A DNA stretch of 64,000 nucleotides from Halosegnis rubeus (GTDB taxonomy: Archaea > Halobacteriota > Halobacteria > Halobacteriales > Haloarculaceae): the NCBI RefSeq assembly GCF_009184545.1, contig NZ_QJOW01000001.1, positions 496,001-560,000 on the forward strand, written 5' to 3'. The notes beneath the pieces are model-generated. The model did not search any database, had not been told where the DNA came from, and was given only the letters and a program-made list of their open reading frames with translations. The translations under genes were made by a program, and so were the position numbers. Below are positions 56,207 to 64,000 of the stretch, one piece after another (position 1 is the first letter of the stretch; every line of letters starts with the position of its first letter).

Positions 56207-57559
56207 ATGGACTACGACGTCGTCATCGTCGGCGGTGGCCCGGCCGGCTCCGCTGCCGGCCACGCCGCCGCACGCGAGGGCGCGAACGCGCTCGTCATCG
56301 AGAAAGGGGTGCCACGCGCCGACCGCGAGCAGCTCGGTCCCGACTCCACCGACGCCGCCGGCATCCTCGACTACTGGGTCGAACTGATGGACGTAGACGA
56401 GCCGATTCCCGACCGCGTCAAACACCGCGAACTCTCCGGTGCGGACTTCATCTCCCCGAACGAGTCGGTCGCGCTCAACTCGACTGGCATCGACAGCGAC
56501 TACCCCAACTTCGGGTTCACCATGCACCGCGCCCGGTTCGACGACTGGCTCCGCGAGCGGAGCGAAACAGCCGGCGCAGAGTACCGGGTCGGCAACGGCG
56601 TCCGCGAGGTCGACACCCACCTGACGGGCGAGCCGTCCCACACCGTCACCCTCCGTGACGGCTCCGAGTACACGACGCGATATCTCGTCCTCGCTGACGG
56701 CCCACAGCGCACGATCACCGGGCAGGTGCTCGACCCCCTACTCCCGGGCGGCGAGTTCGACCGGATGGCAACCCAGCGCGCCAACCACATCGCCTACCAG
56801 GAGTACCGGGAGATTCCCGAGGAGCTGCTCGAACACGACCGCATCAAGTTCTGGTGGGGCCACATGCCCGGTCACACCGCCTACCCGTGGGTGTTCCCGA
56901 ACGACGGCCAGGTCGCCCGCGTCGGCCTGACGATGCCCATCGGGATGGACATCGAAGACGTGCGCGAGCGAGACAGCTATCCCTTACTTTCCTCCGAGGA
57001 CGACCGCATCCCGCAGGGTGGCACGTACATCGAGCGCCTGCTCGAGCACGTCTACCCGAACTACGACCTCGATGACTTCCCGATTGTCGAGGACCGGGGC
57101 AAGACGAACGGCACCGAGACGTACCCGATCTCCTCGACGCGGCCGATCGAGTCGCCGACGGCCGCGAACATCGCTGTCGCCGGCGGCGCGATGGGGACGA
57201 CGAGCGCGTTCCACGAGGGCGGTGACCACGTCGCCGTCCGGACGGGTGCGATTGCTGGCCGCCTCGCCGCCCGGGGGACGCTGCGCGCGTACAACAACGA
57301 GTGGAACCACGCCATCGGCGACGAACTCCGGCGCAACGTCGCGATGGGTGACATCGTGGCCGACAACACGCCCGCCGACTGGGACCGCATCTTCCGGCTC
57401 GTCGACGCGGTGCTCCCCGAGGACGGCTTCTACGACAACCGCGACGTGCTCACCAACGGCGTGACGGGCGCGAAGCTGTTGGCCAGCTACAAGTGGGCGA
57501 AGTTCGGCCTCCGCGACCGCCGGTACGCCCAGATTTGCGAAGCGGAGTACGCCGTGTAA
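56207..57559 (+). CDS. geranylgeranyl-reductase-family FAD oxidoreductase
   Basis: 450 residues. FAD Rossmann motif VVIVGGGPAGSAAGHAAARE, LVLADGPQRTITG in place of the GD motif, and IAVAGGAMGTTSAFHEGGDH near residue 325 for flavin contact. The family includes digeranylgeranylglycerophospholipid reductase and related saturases of isoprenoid chains. The motif variants suggest a paralogue and not the main lipid enzyme. TTTAAG about 27 bases upstream of the ATG is the likely TATA box. Confidence 0.85.
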   Translation: MDYDVVIVGGGPAGSAAGHAAAREGANALVIEKGVPRADREQLGPDSTDAAGILDYWVELMDVDEPIPDRVKHRELSGADFISPNESVALNSTGIDSDYPNFGFTMHRARFDDWLRERSETAGAEYRVGNGVREVDTHLTGEPSHTVTLRDGSEYTTRYLVLADGPQRTITGQVLDPLLPGGEFDRMATQRANHIAYQEYREIPEELLEHDRIKFWWGHMPGHTAYPWVFPNDGQVARVGLTMPIGMDIEDVRERDSYPLLSSEDDRIPQGGTYIERLLEHVYPNYDLDDFPIVEDRGKTNGTETYPISSTRPIESPTAANIAVAGGAMGTTSAFHEGGDHVAVRTGAIAGRLAARGTLRAYNNEWNHAIGDELRRNVAMGDIVADNTPADWDRIFRLVDAVLPEDGFYDNRDVLTNGVTGAKLLASYKWAKFGLRDRRYAQICEAEYAV

Positions 57560-57570
57560 ACTACCCCACC

Positions 57571-57765
57571 CTACTCGCTCACGGTTTCGCCGTTCGCTTC
57601 GTTGAGGGTGGGGCTTTCGCGTGGACTCCCGTTCTGGCCTTCATAGGCAGGCTCGTACTCGCCGTTCACGTTCAACATCCCGCGATTCAAGCGCACGTCT
57701 ACGGGTGCGCCTCCGCCCGACGACGTTTGCGCCGCGCGGAGATACTTCAGACCGATGTTCTTCTG
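57571..57765 (-). pseudogene. tnpB C-terminal tail fragment
   Basis: 64 residues plus stop in an unbroken frame: [36 protein letters not shown], ending [15 protein letters not shown]. This is the tail that normally follows the zinc finger in haloarchaeal TnpB proteins. Confidence 0.8.
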
Positions 57766-57767
57766 CT

Positions 57768-57902
57768 CAGGTAAATCCCGAGTACACCTCCCAACGGTGT
57801 TCCAAGTGCGGGACGACGCTCCGCGAGAACCGCCAGACGCAAGAGCGGTTCTGTTGCCAGAAGTGTGGCTACGAAGTGAACGCCGACTATAACACGGCGT
57901 GA
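57768..57902 (+). pseudogene. tnpB zinc-finger fragment, inverted
   Basis: Encodes [20 protein letters not shown] and [16 protein letters not shown], i.e. the two C-x-x-C pairs of the TnpB zinc ribbon and the catalytic D of NADYN. It lies on the strand opposite to the other two pieces. It would join seamlessly to the tail (A-K-N-I-G) if flipped. Confidence 0.8.
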
Positions 57903-58405
57903 AGATAGAACTCGCCGTCTCGGTAGTGCAGCTCTGCGCCCGTCACTTCGTAGTCGTCGTTGAATAGATACTCCGAGTGGGGTGTCTCGCGGCTCTCGTC
58001 AGGAAGAACGTACTCGGCAGTGATGCGTCCTTCAACGGTTGAGAGTGTGGCGTGGTCGTCGTTGAACGTCGCACACCGCTTGTCGTAGACAAGCGTCGGC
58101 GCGGAGAAGTTCGGCTTTCCCGCATAGTCACCGTGCTTCCAACGCGCGACGACGCCCTTCACCGCTTCGGCGGCCTTGTTGCGGGCGTTCTGGACGAGGT
58201 TCGCTTGGAGCCTCGTTTCGGCCCGCACGTCGTCGTAGGTTTCGCGTTGAAGTTCGGCTTTGCTCGTCGTCTTGTACTCGTCTTGCCACGCGTGGTCTAC
58301 GACGTAGTTAGCGGCCCACAGGAACTCGGAGATGGTTTCGTGGAGAAGGTCGGCGTCGCTGTCGGCCACGTCGAGTTTGACGGGGACAGTGCGACGTACC
58401 TCCAT
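57887..58405 (-). pseudogene. tnpB N-terminal half
   Basis: 172 residues, beginning MEVRRTVPVKLDVADSDADL and continuing with the helical N-terminal domain and WED part ([27 protein letters not shown]). After FYLH the frame reads three foreign residues and stops at the inversion boundary (about 57893-57899). RuvC motifs are lost, so it cannot be an active nuclease. Confidence 0.85.
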
Positions 58406-58917
58406 CCGTACGTCAGATGTAGGCCACTGTCTTTATACTACTAACGGCTTGTGAGGGAGTCGGCCAGCCATCGAGCTTGGGGAGCGTAGTACCGGGTCGG
58501 TTTCCTCTCCGACCTACTCGCTCGCTACGCTCGCTCCCTGAGGTCGGAGGCTCCACCTTGCATTACGCTGAACAGCCCGAAACTGGTATCCGTCTCTGTA
58601 TCCCAGTACGGACGCACGCCTTTAGTCCCCACCCAGAGGCCGCACCAGCGCGCGATGACGCGGTGGAGAACCCGGGCGTGCGACACGGGCCACGCCACGC
58701 GTGGCCGAACGCAGAGCCGGCGTGAGCCGGCGACAGGGACTGGCCCCACCTACAGGGGCGCGCCCCACACGAGGGTTAGCCAATCGACGCGGCACGCCGC
58801 CACGGGATGAGATTGGTCGTTAGTGTTTGGGGCGACATCACACTCGTGAACCGCCGGCTCGTGTTCCCGGTTGGGCTGAACAGGGGGAGTCAACTTCGGC
58901 GACCACGTACTGTTGCT
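58406..58917. other. non-coding stretch between tnpB and the kinase, with a hairpin
   Basis: About 510 bases without a convincing gene. A perfect inverted repeat CTCCGACCT (58507-58515) / AGGTCGGAG (58541-58549) encloses a GCTCGC-rich loop. TTTATAC at 58432-58438 is a TATA-like element for tnpB or a neighbour. The rest looks like old insertion-element flank. Confidence 0.45.
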
Positions 58918-60303
58918 GTGAGATGGTCCACCGACGAACACGGAGGAGAGCCGACTGCACAGCAGCTACTCCGGGCAATCACCGGTGGACCGAACGCGAC
59001 GCTGGTCGTCGACTAGACGGAGACGATCCACTTCGCCGGCGGCGGCGTGGAGTCGCTGTTCGGCTACACCCCCGAGGAACTCATCGGTGAGTCGGTCGAA
59101 CTGCTCGTCCCCGCGGAGTTCACCGACCAACACCACGCGGCGATGGCCCGCTATCTCGACACCGGGACGCGACACCTCGACTGGGACGGCGTCGGACTGG
59201 TCGCACAACACCGCGACGGCCACACCGTGCCGGTGGACGTGTCGCTGAGCGATACGGAAACGGAGTCGGGTCGCCTGCTCGCGGCGACGTTCCGCACGCA
59301 GTCGAGCCGCGAGAGCAGCGAGCGGTTCGATACGCACCGTGCCTTCTCGGCGTCCGTCTTTGAGAACGTCAACGACGCCGTCATCGTCGCCACCCCCGAC
59401 GGTGAGGTGCTTGACGCGAATCCGGCGACGAGTGACCTACTGAGACGCGACTACGCCGACCTCGTCGCCACGCCGGTGTTCGAACTGCTCGGCGACGAGA
59501 ACACCGAATTCGGGCTGGCGGTCCCGTTCGAGGACGGCGATTCGGCCGAGGTGACGGTCGAGCGGGGCGACGGCGACCGCGTCGTCCTCGACCTCTCGGT
59601 CGCCGATATCATGCACGAGGGAGAGACGGCGTATCTCCTCACGGGTCGTGATGTCACCGACCGCGTCGACCGCGAGGAGGAGCTGGCGAGACAAAACGAG
59701 CGGCTCGACCGATTCACCAGCATCGTGAGCCACGACCTCCGGAATCCGCTCTCCGTCGCACACGCCAACGCCCACCTCGTCGCCGACGACCGGACCGAGT
59801 ACATCGACGACGTACTCGACGGGCTCCGCGACATGAGCGACCTCATCGACGACCTGCTCACGCTCGCGCGCAACGGTGAGATACTCCGGGAGCGCGAGCC
59901 GGTCACACTGGAGTCGGTCGCACGCGACGCGTGGGACTCGGTCGACCGCGAAGGGGACGTGACGCTCGAACTCGACGGCGACACCGTGGTTGAGGGTGAC
60001 CCGGACCGCATCGAACAGGCGCTCGTGAACCTGTTCGCCAATGCCGTCACTCACGGCCGCGCCGACGCGACCGAGCCGCTCACCGTCACCGTCGGCACGA
60101 CGGACGACGGCTTCTACGTCGCCGACGACGGCGTCGGCATCCCCGCCGAGAGCGCCGACAAGGTGTTCGAACACGGCCACACGACAGCTGAGCAGGGTAC
60201 CGGCTACGGGCTTTCCATCGTCAGCGAGATTATCGGGGCTCACGGCTGGGGGATTTCGCTCGCCGACGCGGAGACAGGGACGCGCTTCGAGGTTCGGACC
60301 TAA
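58918..60303 (+). pseudogene. PAS-domain histidine kinase with an amber codon near its 5' end
   Basis: A GTG at 58918 opens a native-looking N-terminus (STDEHGGEPTAQQLLRAITG) that meets TAG at 59014-59016 in the middle of the first PAS strand (LVVD then TETIHFAGGG). From the GTG at 59047, 418 residues continue in the same frame: PAS 1 (SLFGYTPEELIGESVELLVP), PAS 2 (VNDAVIVATPDGEVLDANPA), HisKA with H in SIVSHDLRNPLSVAH, N-box NLFANAVTHG and G1 box VADDGVGIP. A truncated but possibly functional kinase could start at 59047. No response regulator is adjacent. Confidence 0.65.
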
Positions 60304-60968
60304 ACGGTCGCCTCGCTTGCCGGAACCGTCTCGATGAGCCGAGCGATCTCCTGTGGGAGCGACTGCTCGCCGGCGTCGGTCGCGACCGTCACCATCCCGA
60401 ACGGAGCCACGCCGAGCACGTCGAGCCGTTCGCCCGGTTCGACGCCGGCGTCGGCGAGATACCGGAGCTCCTCGTCGCCCTGGTGACGGATGCGACGGAC
60501 GATGAGCGTCTCCCCCTCGCTCGCGCCGTCGAGCCGGCGGGTCGAGTCGCTCTCGGGTAGTTCGAGCTCTCGGTTCGGAATCGGGTCGCCGTGGGGGTCG
60601 GCCTCGGGGTTCCCGAGCGCGGCCTCGATGCGGTCGGTCAGCTCCGCAGAGACGTGGTGTTCGAGCCGGTCCGCCTCGTCGTGCACGTCGGCCCAGTCGT
60701 AATCCAGCGTCTCCGTCAGGAACGACTCCAGCAGGCGGTGGTGTCGGAGGATTTCGAGGGCGACGACCTCCCCTTCGTCGGTGAGTCGGACGCCCTTGTA
60801 CTTCTCGTGGTCTGCGAGCCCGCGCTCTTCGAGCTTCTGGAGCATGCTCGACACCGTCGGCGGTGTCACGTCGAGATACTCCGCGAGTGCGGAGGTGGCG
60901 ACACGCTCGTCCGGCTCTTCGAGCGTGTATATCGCCTTGATGTAATCCTCCATGACCGCACTGAGCAT
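60300..60968 (-). CDS. DtxR-family metal-dependent regulator with FeoA-like domain
   Basis: 222 residues from the ATG at 60968 (an ATG at 60977 is possible; the TATA-like CTTAAC favours the inner one). Winged helix with TSALAEYLDVTPPTVSSMLQ, dimerisation part with HHRLLESFLTETLDYDW and E-A-D-R-L-E-H-H metal ligands, and a C-terminal SH3/FeoA-like domain (VEPGERLDVLGVAPFGMVTV). It lies directly behind the broken ZIP transporter gene, so Fe/Mn/Zn control of that transporter is likely. Confidence 0.92.
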   Translation of the reverse strand: MLSAVMEDYIKAIYTLEEPDERVATSALAEYLDVTPPTVSSMLQKLEERGLADHEKYKGVRLTDEGEVVALEILRHHRLLESFLTETLDYDWADVHDEADRLEHHVSAELTDRIEAALGNPEADPHGDPIPNRELELPESDSTRRLDGASEGETLIVRRIRHQGDEELRYLADAGVEPGERLDVLGVAPFGMVTVATDAGEQSLPQEIARLIETVPASEATV

Positions 60969-61005
60969 ACGCGACATAGCGTGGTCCGTGTGTTAAGTCC
61001 TCCTC

Positions 61006-61844
61006 TCAGGCCAGCGCGATGTCGAGCGAAAGCATGAGCAAGAGCCCGACCATCGTGCCGAGCGTGACCGTCCGGTCGTGGCCGTGGTCGTGAGTCTGGG
61101 GGACGATGTCGTTCACGATGACATACAACATCCGGCCGGCGGCAAAGCCCATCGCGTACGGAAGCAGCGGCTCGGCGACGGTGACTGCGGCCGCTCCGAA
61201 GACCGCGATGGGAATCTCGACGGCCCCGGGCGCAGCCCGGTGACGCAGGCGTACCACAGCGAGCCGAGACCGGCGTTGCGGGCCGCGACCGCGACGGCAA
61301 AGCCCTCCGGAATGTTCTGGGTGCCGATGGCAATCATCAGCGGGATGGTGTCACTGAGGTTCCCGCTGCCGAAGCCGACGCCGACCGCCAGTCCCTCCGG
61401 CATGTTGTGGAGCGTGATGGCGATGATGAAGACGACGACTCCCGCGAGCCGGCCGGACGAGTAATCAATTTCGTGTGGCGAGGAGACGCCGGACTCGGCC
61501 ATCAGCGCTGCTTCGCCCGTCTTTCCGGTGATGAGCCGCTGGACGTACGGTACCCAGTAGCCGCTCACGGCGAGAAATCCAACCCCGAGCACGAAGCCGA
61601 TGCTCGTCGTCAACAGATTACCGTACTGCTCGATGGCCGGAATGAGGAGGCTGGTGAACGCGGCCGCGACCATGACGCCACCGGCGAAGCCGAGCGAGGT
61701 GTCGAGACCCTTCTGTGAGGGGTTTCGCCAGACGAGAATCAGCAGCGCGCCGACGAGATTCATCCCTGCGATGACCAGCCCGCCCACCAGTCCCCAGACG
61801 ACGCGGTTCTCGCCGAACAGCTGGACGAACTGCGATTCTATCAT
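61006..61844 (-). pseudogene. ZIP-family metal transporter gene with a one-base frameshift
   Basis: From 61844 the frame encodes a ZIP transporter to LGSLWYACVTGL: helices near the start, then AITLHNMPEGLAVGVGFGSG and AIGTQNIPEGFAVAVAARNA, the H-N-x-P-E-G metal site. The remaining helices (VEIPIAVFGAAAVTVAEPLL, MGFAAGRMLYVIVNDIVPQT) are in another frame. Adding one base to the C4/G4 run at 61224-61227 restores a 279-residue protein. Sequencing error or real mutation. Confidence 0.8.
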
Positions 61845-61961
61845 CGCTGCCCCGCCGTGGTCGAACCGGTGTCCATCTACCGTCGAATCCCCGTTCGGAC
61901 ATTCAACCTACCGGTCACACGCGTGCGGTCGGCTTTTCATCATGCGCGCCGAGGCTCGGGT

Positions 61962-63233
61962 ATGAACGTCCAAGCGGTCGCCGATTTATCGCCCGACGAG
62001 CGGGCCGCGCTGTTCGACCGAGACGCCGGCGTCGCCGCCGCCCGCGACACCGCCCGCGACATCGTCGAACGCGTCCGCACCGAGGGTGACGTGGCGCTGC
62101 GTGAGTACGCCGAGGAGTTCGACGGCGTCTCCGTCGGCAACGTCGACATCACCGACGAAGTCGAACGCGCCGCCGACCGACTCGACGACGATCTGCTCGC
62201 CCACATCGAGACCGCCGCCGCCAACATCCGCGAGTTCCACGAGGCTCAGCGTCCGGACAACTGGACGGGAGAGTTCGACGGCCGCGAGCTCGGCCGGCGG
62301 TATCGCCCGCTCGAACGCGTCGGGGCGTACGTCCCCGGCGGGACCGCGGCCTACCCATCCTCGGCACTGATGGGTGTCATCCCGGCGAAGGTGGCCGGCG
62401 TCGACCACGTCGCCGTCGCCACTCCCCCCGCAGCGGAGCTGAACGACGCGACGCTGGCGGCCATCCACGCCGCCGATGCTGACGCCGTGTATCAGGCCGG
62501 CGGGGCACAGGCGATTGCCGCGCTCGCGTACGGGACCGAGTCCGTCTCGAGCGTCGAGAAGATCGTCGGTCCCGGCAATCGGTTCGTCACCGCGGCGAAG
62601 GCCGAGGTGCGCGAGGACTGTGAAATCGATTTCCTCGCCGGTCCCTCCGAGGTGCTTGTCATCGCCGACGAGACGGCAGACCCCGCCGTCGTCGCCTCCG
62701 ACCTCGTCGCACAGGCGGAACACGACCCGAACGCCTCCGTCGTCGCCGTGACGCCCGACGAGTCCCTTGCAGGCGACATCGCCGCGGAGTGTGAGCGACA
62801 GGCCCCAGAGCGCGACCGCAGGGACGTGATTCAGGAGGCGCTCGACAACGACGCCTCCGGCGTGTTCACCGCGCGGTCGATGTCCGAGGCCGTGCTGTTT
62901 GCCGGCGAGTACGCGGCCGAACACCTCTCGATTCAAGCGGAAAACGACGAGGAGCTGCTCGACCGCATCGAGGCCGGCGGGAGCGTGTTTCTCGGCCCGT
63001 TTTCCCCGGTCGCGGCGGGCGATTACGCCGCCGGCCCGAACCACGTCCTCCCGACGGGCGGGCTGGCGAAGACGACCGGCGGTCTCTCCGTCGACCACTT
63101 CCTCGTCTCACAGACGGTCCAGCGGCTCGACCGCGACGCCCTCGCTGACATCTCTGAGACGGTCACGACGCTGGCCGAAACCGAGGGGCTGGAGGCACAC
63201 GCCGAGAGCGTTCGCAAGCGGTTCGAGGAGTAG
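61962..63233 (+). CDS. hisD: histidinol dehydrogenase
   Basis: 423 residues from the ATG at 61962. VGAYVPGGTAAYPSSALMGV, VEKIVGPGNRFVTAAKAEV, DFLAGPSEVLVIAD and AQAEHDPNAS (catalytic Glu and His) are the HisD signature. It oxidises L-histidinol to histidine in two NAD-dependent steps with zinc. A T-rich element (GGCTTTTCAT) about 27 bases upstream suggests a leaderless transcript. Confidence 0.97.
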   Translation: MNVQAVADLSPDERAALFDRDAGVAAARDTARDIVERVRTEGDVALREYAEEFDGVSVGNVDITDEVERAADRLDDDLLAHIETAAANIREFHEAQRPDNWTGEFDGRELGRRYRPLERVGAYVPGGTAAYPSSALMGVIPAKVAGVDHVAVATPPAAELNDATLAAIHAADADAVYQAGGAQAIAALAYGTESVSSVEKIVGPGNRFVTAAKAEVREDCEIDFLAGPSEVLVIADETADPAVVASDLVAQAEHDPNASVVAVTPDESLAGDIAAECERQAPERDRRDVIQEALDNDASGVFTARSMSEAVLFAGEYAAEHLSIQAENDEELLDRIEAGGSVFLGPFSPVAAGDYAAGPNHVLPTGGLAKTTGGLSVDHFLVSQTVQRLDRDALADISETVTTLAETEGLEAHAESVRKRFEE

Positions 63234-63282
63234 CCGTCGCTCGCCGGTCAATAAATGAAAGAAGTCGATTGAGGACTGTAGC

Positions 63283-63477
63283 TTAGTTGCGGACGAGGTT
63301 CGTCGCGCGCGGGCCCTTGTCTGCCTGTTCGATTTCGAACTCCACGTCCGTCCCCTCTTCGAGGTCCGGGCCGCCGACATCCTCCATGTGGAAGAACACG
63401 TCGTCGTCAGAGTCGTCAGTCTCGATGAAACCGTAGCCGCCAGTGTCGTTGAAGAAGTCAACCGTACCGTTTACCAT
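63283..63477 (-). CDS. cspA: cold-shock protein
   Basis: 64 residues from the ATG at 63477. OB-fold with RNP1 TGGYGFIETD and RNP2 DVFFHMEDV; acidic surface as expected in halophiles. A nucleic-acid chaperone. A TATA-like CTTAAC about 30 bases upstream sets the start. Confidence 0.95.
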   Translation of the reverse strand: MVNGTVDFFNDTGGYGFIETDDSDDDVFFHMEDVGGPDLEEGTDVEFEIEQADKGPRATNLVRN

Positions 63478-63719
63478 TACATCAATACACAGTCCCGAGC
63501 CACGGTTAAGGGTTGGCATTCGTCCGACTGCGTGTCAGACGAACACACGAATGGAACTCGAAGCACGATTTTGGTGGACATATGTTTCGACACGTCGGCT
63601 CTTGGCAGGATTCTCGACCGTACGGTCGGGAGCCGTCGCGCTCGTGGTGGATACGCGGATTCGCGACACATGACGGACGCGCCACTGTTTCACGGTACAC
63701 ACTCTCACGACAGAGGACG

Positions 63720-64000
63720 CTACTCCAGTGGTTCGGCGGCGTCCTGCTTCAGGAGTGGCTCGACGTTCTCGGCGGGGAGGTCCACGATGTCCTCGGCCGA
63801 GAGGTCGTACGAGCGTTCGTCCACGCCGAACACCTCACCCACGTCACGCGTGATGCGGACGGTAGTGCGGTCGACGCTCGGCGACTCGCCGGACTCGTCA
63901 GCGGCGGCAGTGTCGTCCGCACCGGCGGCATCGGCCGTCGTGCGCGTGGCGGGCGTGCGGTCGCCCGCGGCCGCCTCGGAACCGGTGTCGTCGCCATCGC
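63720..64000 (-). CDS. GINS complex subunit (Gins51-like), C-terminal part
   Basis: Partial gene entering from the right edge. The last about 93 residues are an acidic Ala-rich linker, then VRITRDVGEVFGVDERSYDL and LPAENVEPLLKQDAAEPLE, the small B domain at the C-terminus of archaeal GINS. It functions with MCM and GAN/Cdc45 at the replication fork. The gap 63478-63719 holds no other gene I can support. Confidence 0.75.
   Translation of the reverse strand, partial: DGDDTGSEAAAGDRTPATRTTADAAGADDTAAADESGESPSVDRTTVRITRDVGEVFGVDERSYDLSAEDIVDLPAENVEPLLKQDAAEPLE

Larger units (their letters stand above)
57571..58405 (-). mobile_element. remnant of an IS200/IS605-type tnpB element, internally rearranged
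   Basis: Three pieces of one TnpB-type protein are found in the order C-terminal tail, zinc-finger segment, N-terminal half, but the zinc-finger piece is on the opposite strand and the RuvC-containing middle (roughly 150 residues) is absent. No TnpA is present. The element abuts the end of the geranylgeranyl-reductase-like gene. Confidence 0.85.

Overview
This window is chromosomal DNA of a halophilic archaeon (class Halobacteria). The signs are very high G+C with G/C-ending codons, acidic proteins, TATA boxes about 25-30 bases upstream of start codons with little or no leader, 4-bp ATGA/GTGA gene overlaps, and archaeal or haloarchaeal genes: GINS, archaeal MBF1, a split glycine dehydrogenase, a geranylgeranyl-reductase-family flavoprotein and the small PccX subunit of propionyl-CoA carboxylase. 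I cannot name the genus.

Left chromosomal part (1-18.2 kb): an amino-acid ABC transporter whose binding-protein gene is truncated against the malic enzyme gene maeB; a CtaA-like haem A synthase; a pterin dehydratase; a HAD hydrolase; a tandem pair of MoeA-like genes; a TatD-like hydrolase; a Ca2+/cation antiporter; a NYN nuclease; the glycine cleavage operons gcvT-gcvH and gcvPA-gcvPB; small conserved proteins; cobalamin adenosyltransferase; and tRNA-Val(CAC).

Integrated element (18185-30849, about 12.7 kb): it sits in the 3' end of tRNA-Val and is bounded by a 15-bp direct repeat. One copy is the tRNA 3' end. The other forms the start codon and first codons of a tyrosine integrase. Cargo: a winged-helix plus nucleotidyltransferase pair of AbiE type, with a perfect 10-bp inverted repeat around its promoter; a large nested palindrome; a DUF234-type AAA ATPase; a three-gene operon that looks like a split AddAB (RecBCD-like) helicase-nuclease, namely an inactivated UvrD-like protein, a separate Fe-S RecB-type nuclease, and an active UvrD helicase fused to an Fe-S nuclease; and a broken PD-(D/E)XK gene. 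This split AddAB-like module, next to an AbiE-like pair on a tRNA-integrated element, is the best candidate here for an undescribed system. A defence role is inference from gene content and location.

Right chromosomal part (30.9-64 kb): cytochrome P450, succinyl-CoA synthetase, an R2-like ligand-binding oxidase, a GDPD-type phosphodiesterase, a quinone oxidoreductase, propionyl-CoA carboxylase genes (pccB-pccX, and pccA about 4 kb away), a GMC oxidoreductase, an HSL-type esterase, an acyl-CoA ligase, purF, two DtxR-type regulators, an Nfu-like Fe-S protein, pirin, tRNA-Leu(GAG), MBF1, acyl-CoA dehydrogenase, a PaaG-like hydratase/isomerase, a rearranged tnpB, a histidine kinase, a ZIP transporter, hisD, cspA and the C-terminus of a GINS subunit. 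Several genes here carry lesions: a frameshift plus amber codon at 33.7 kb, likely one-base indels in G/C runs at 52.16 and 61.22 kb, an amber codon at 59.01 kb, and an internal inversion in tnpB.
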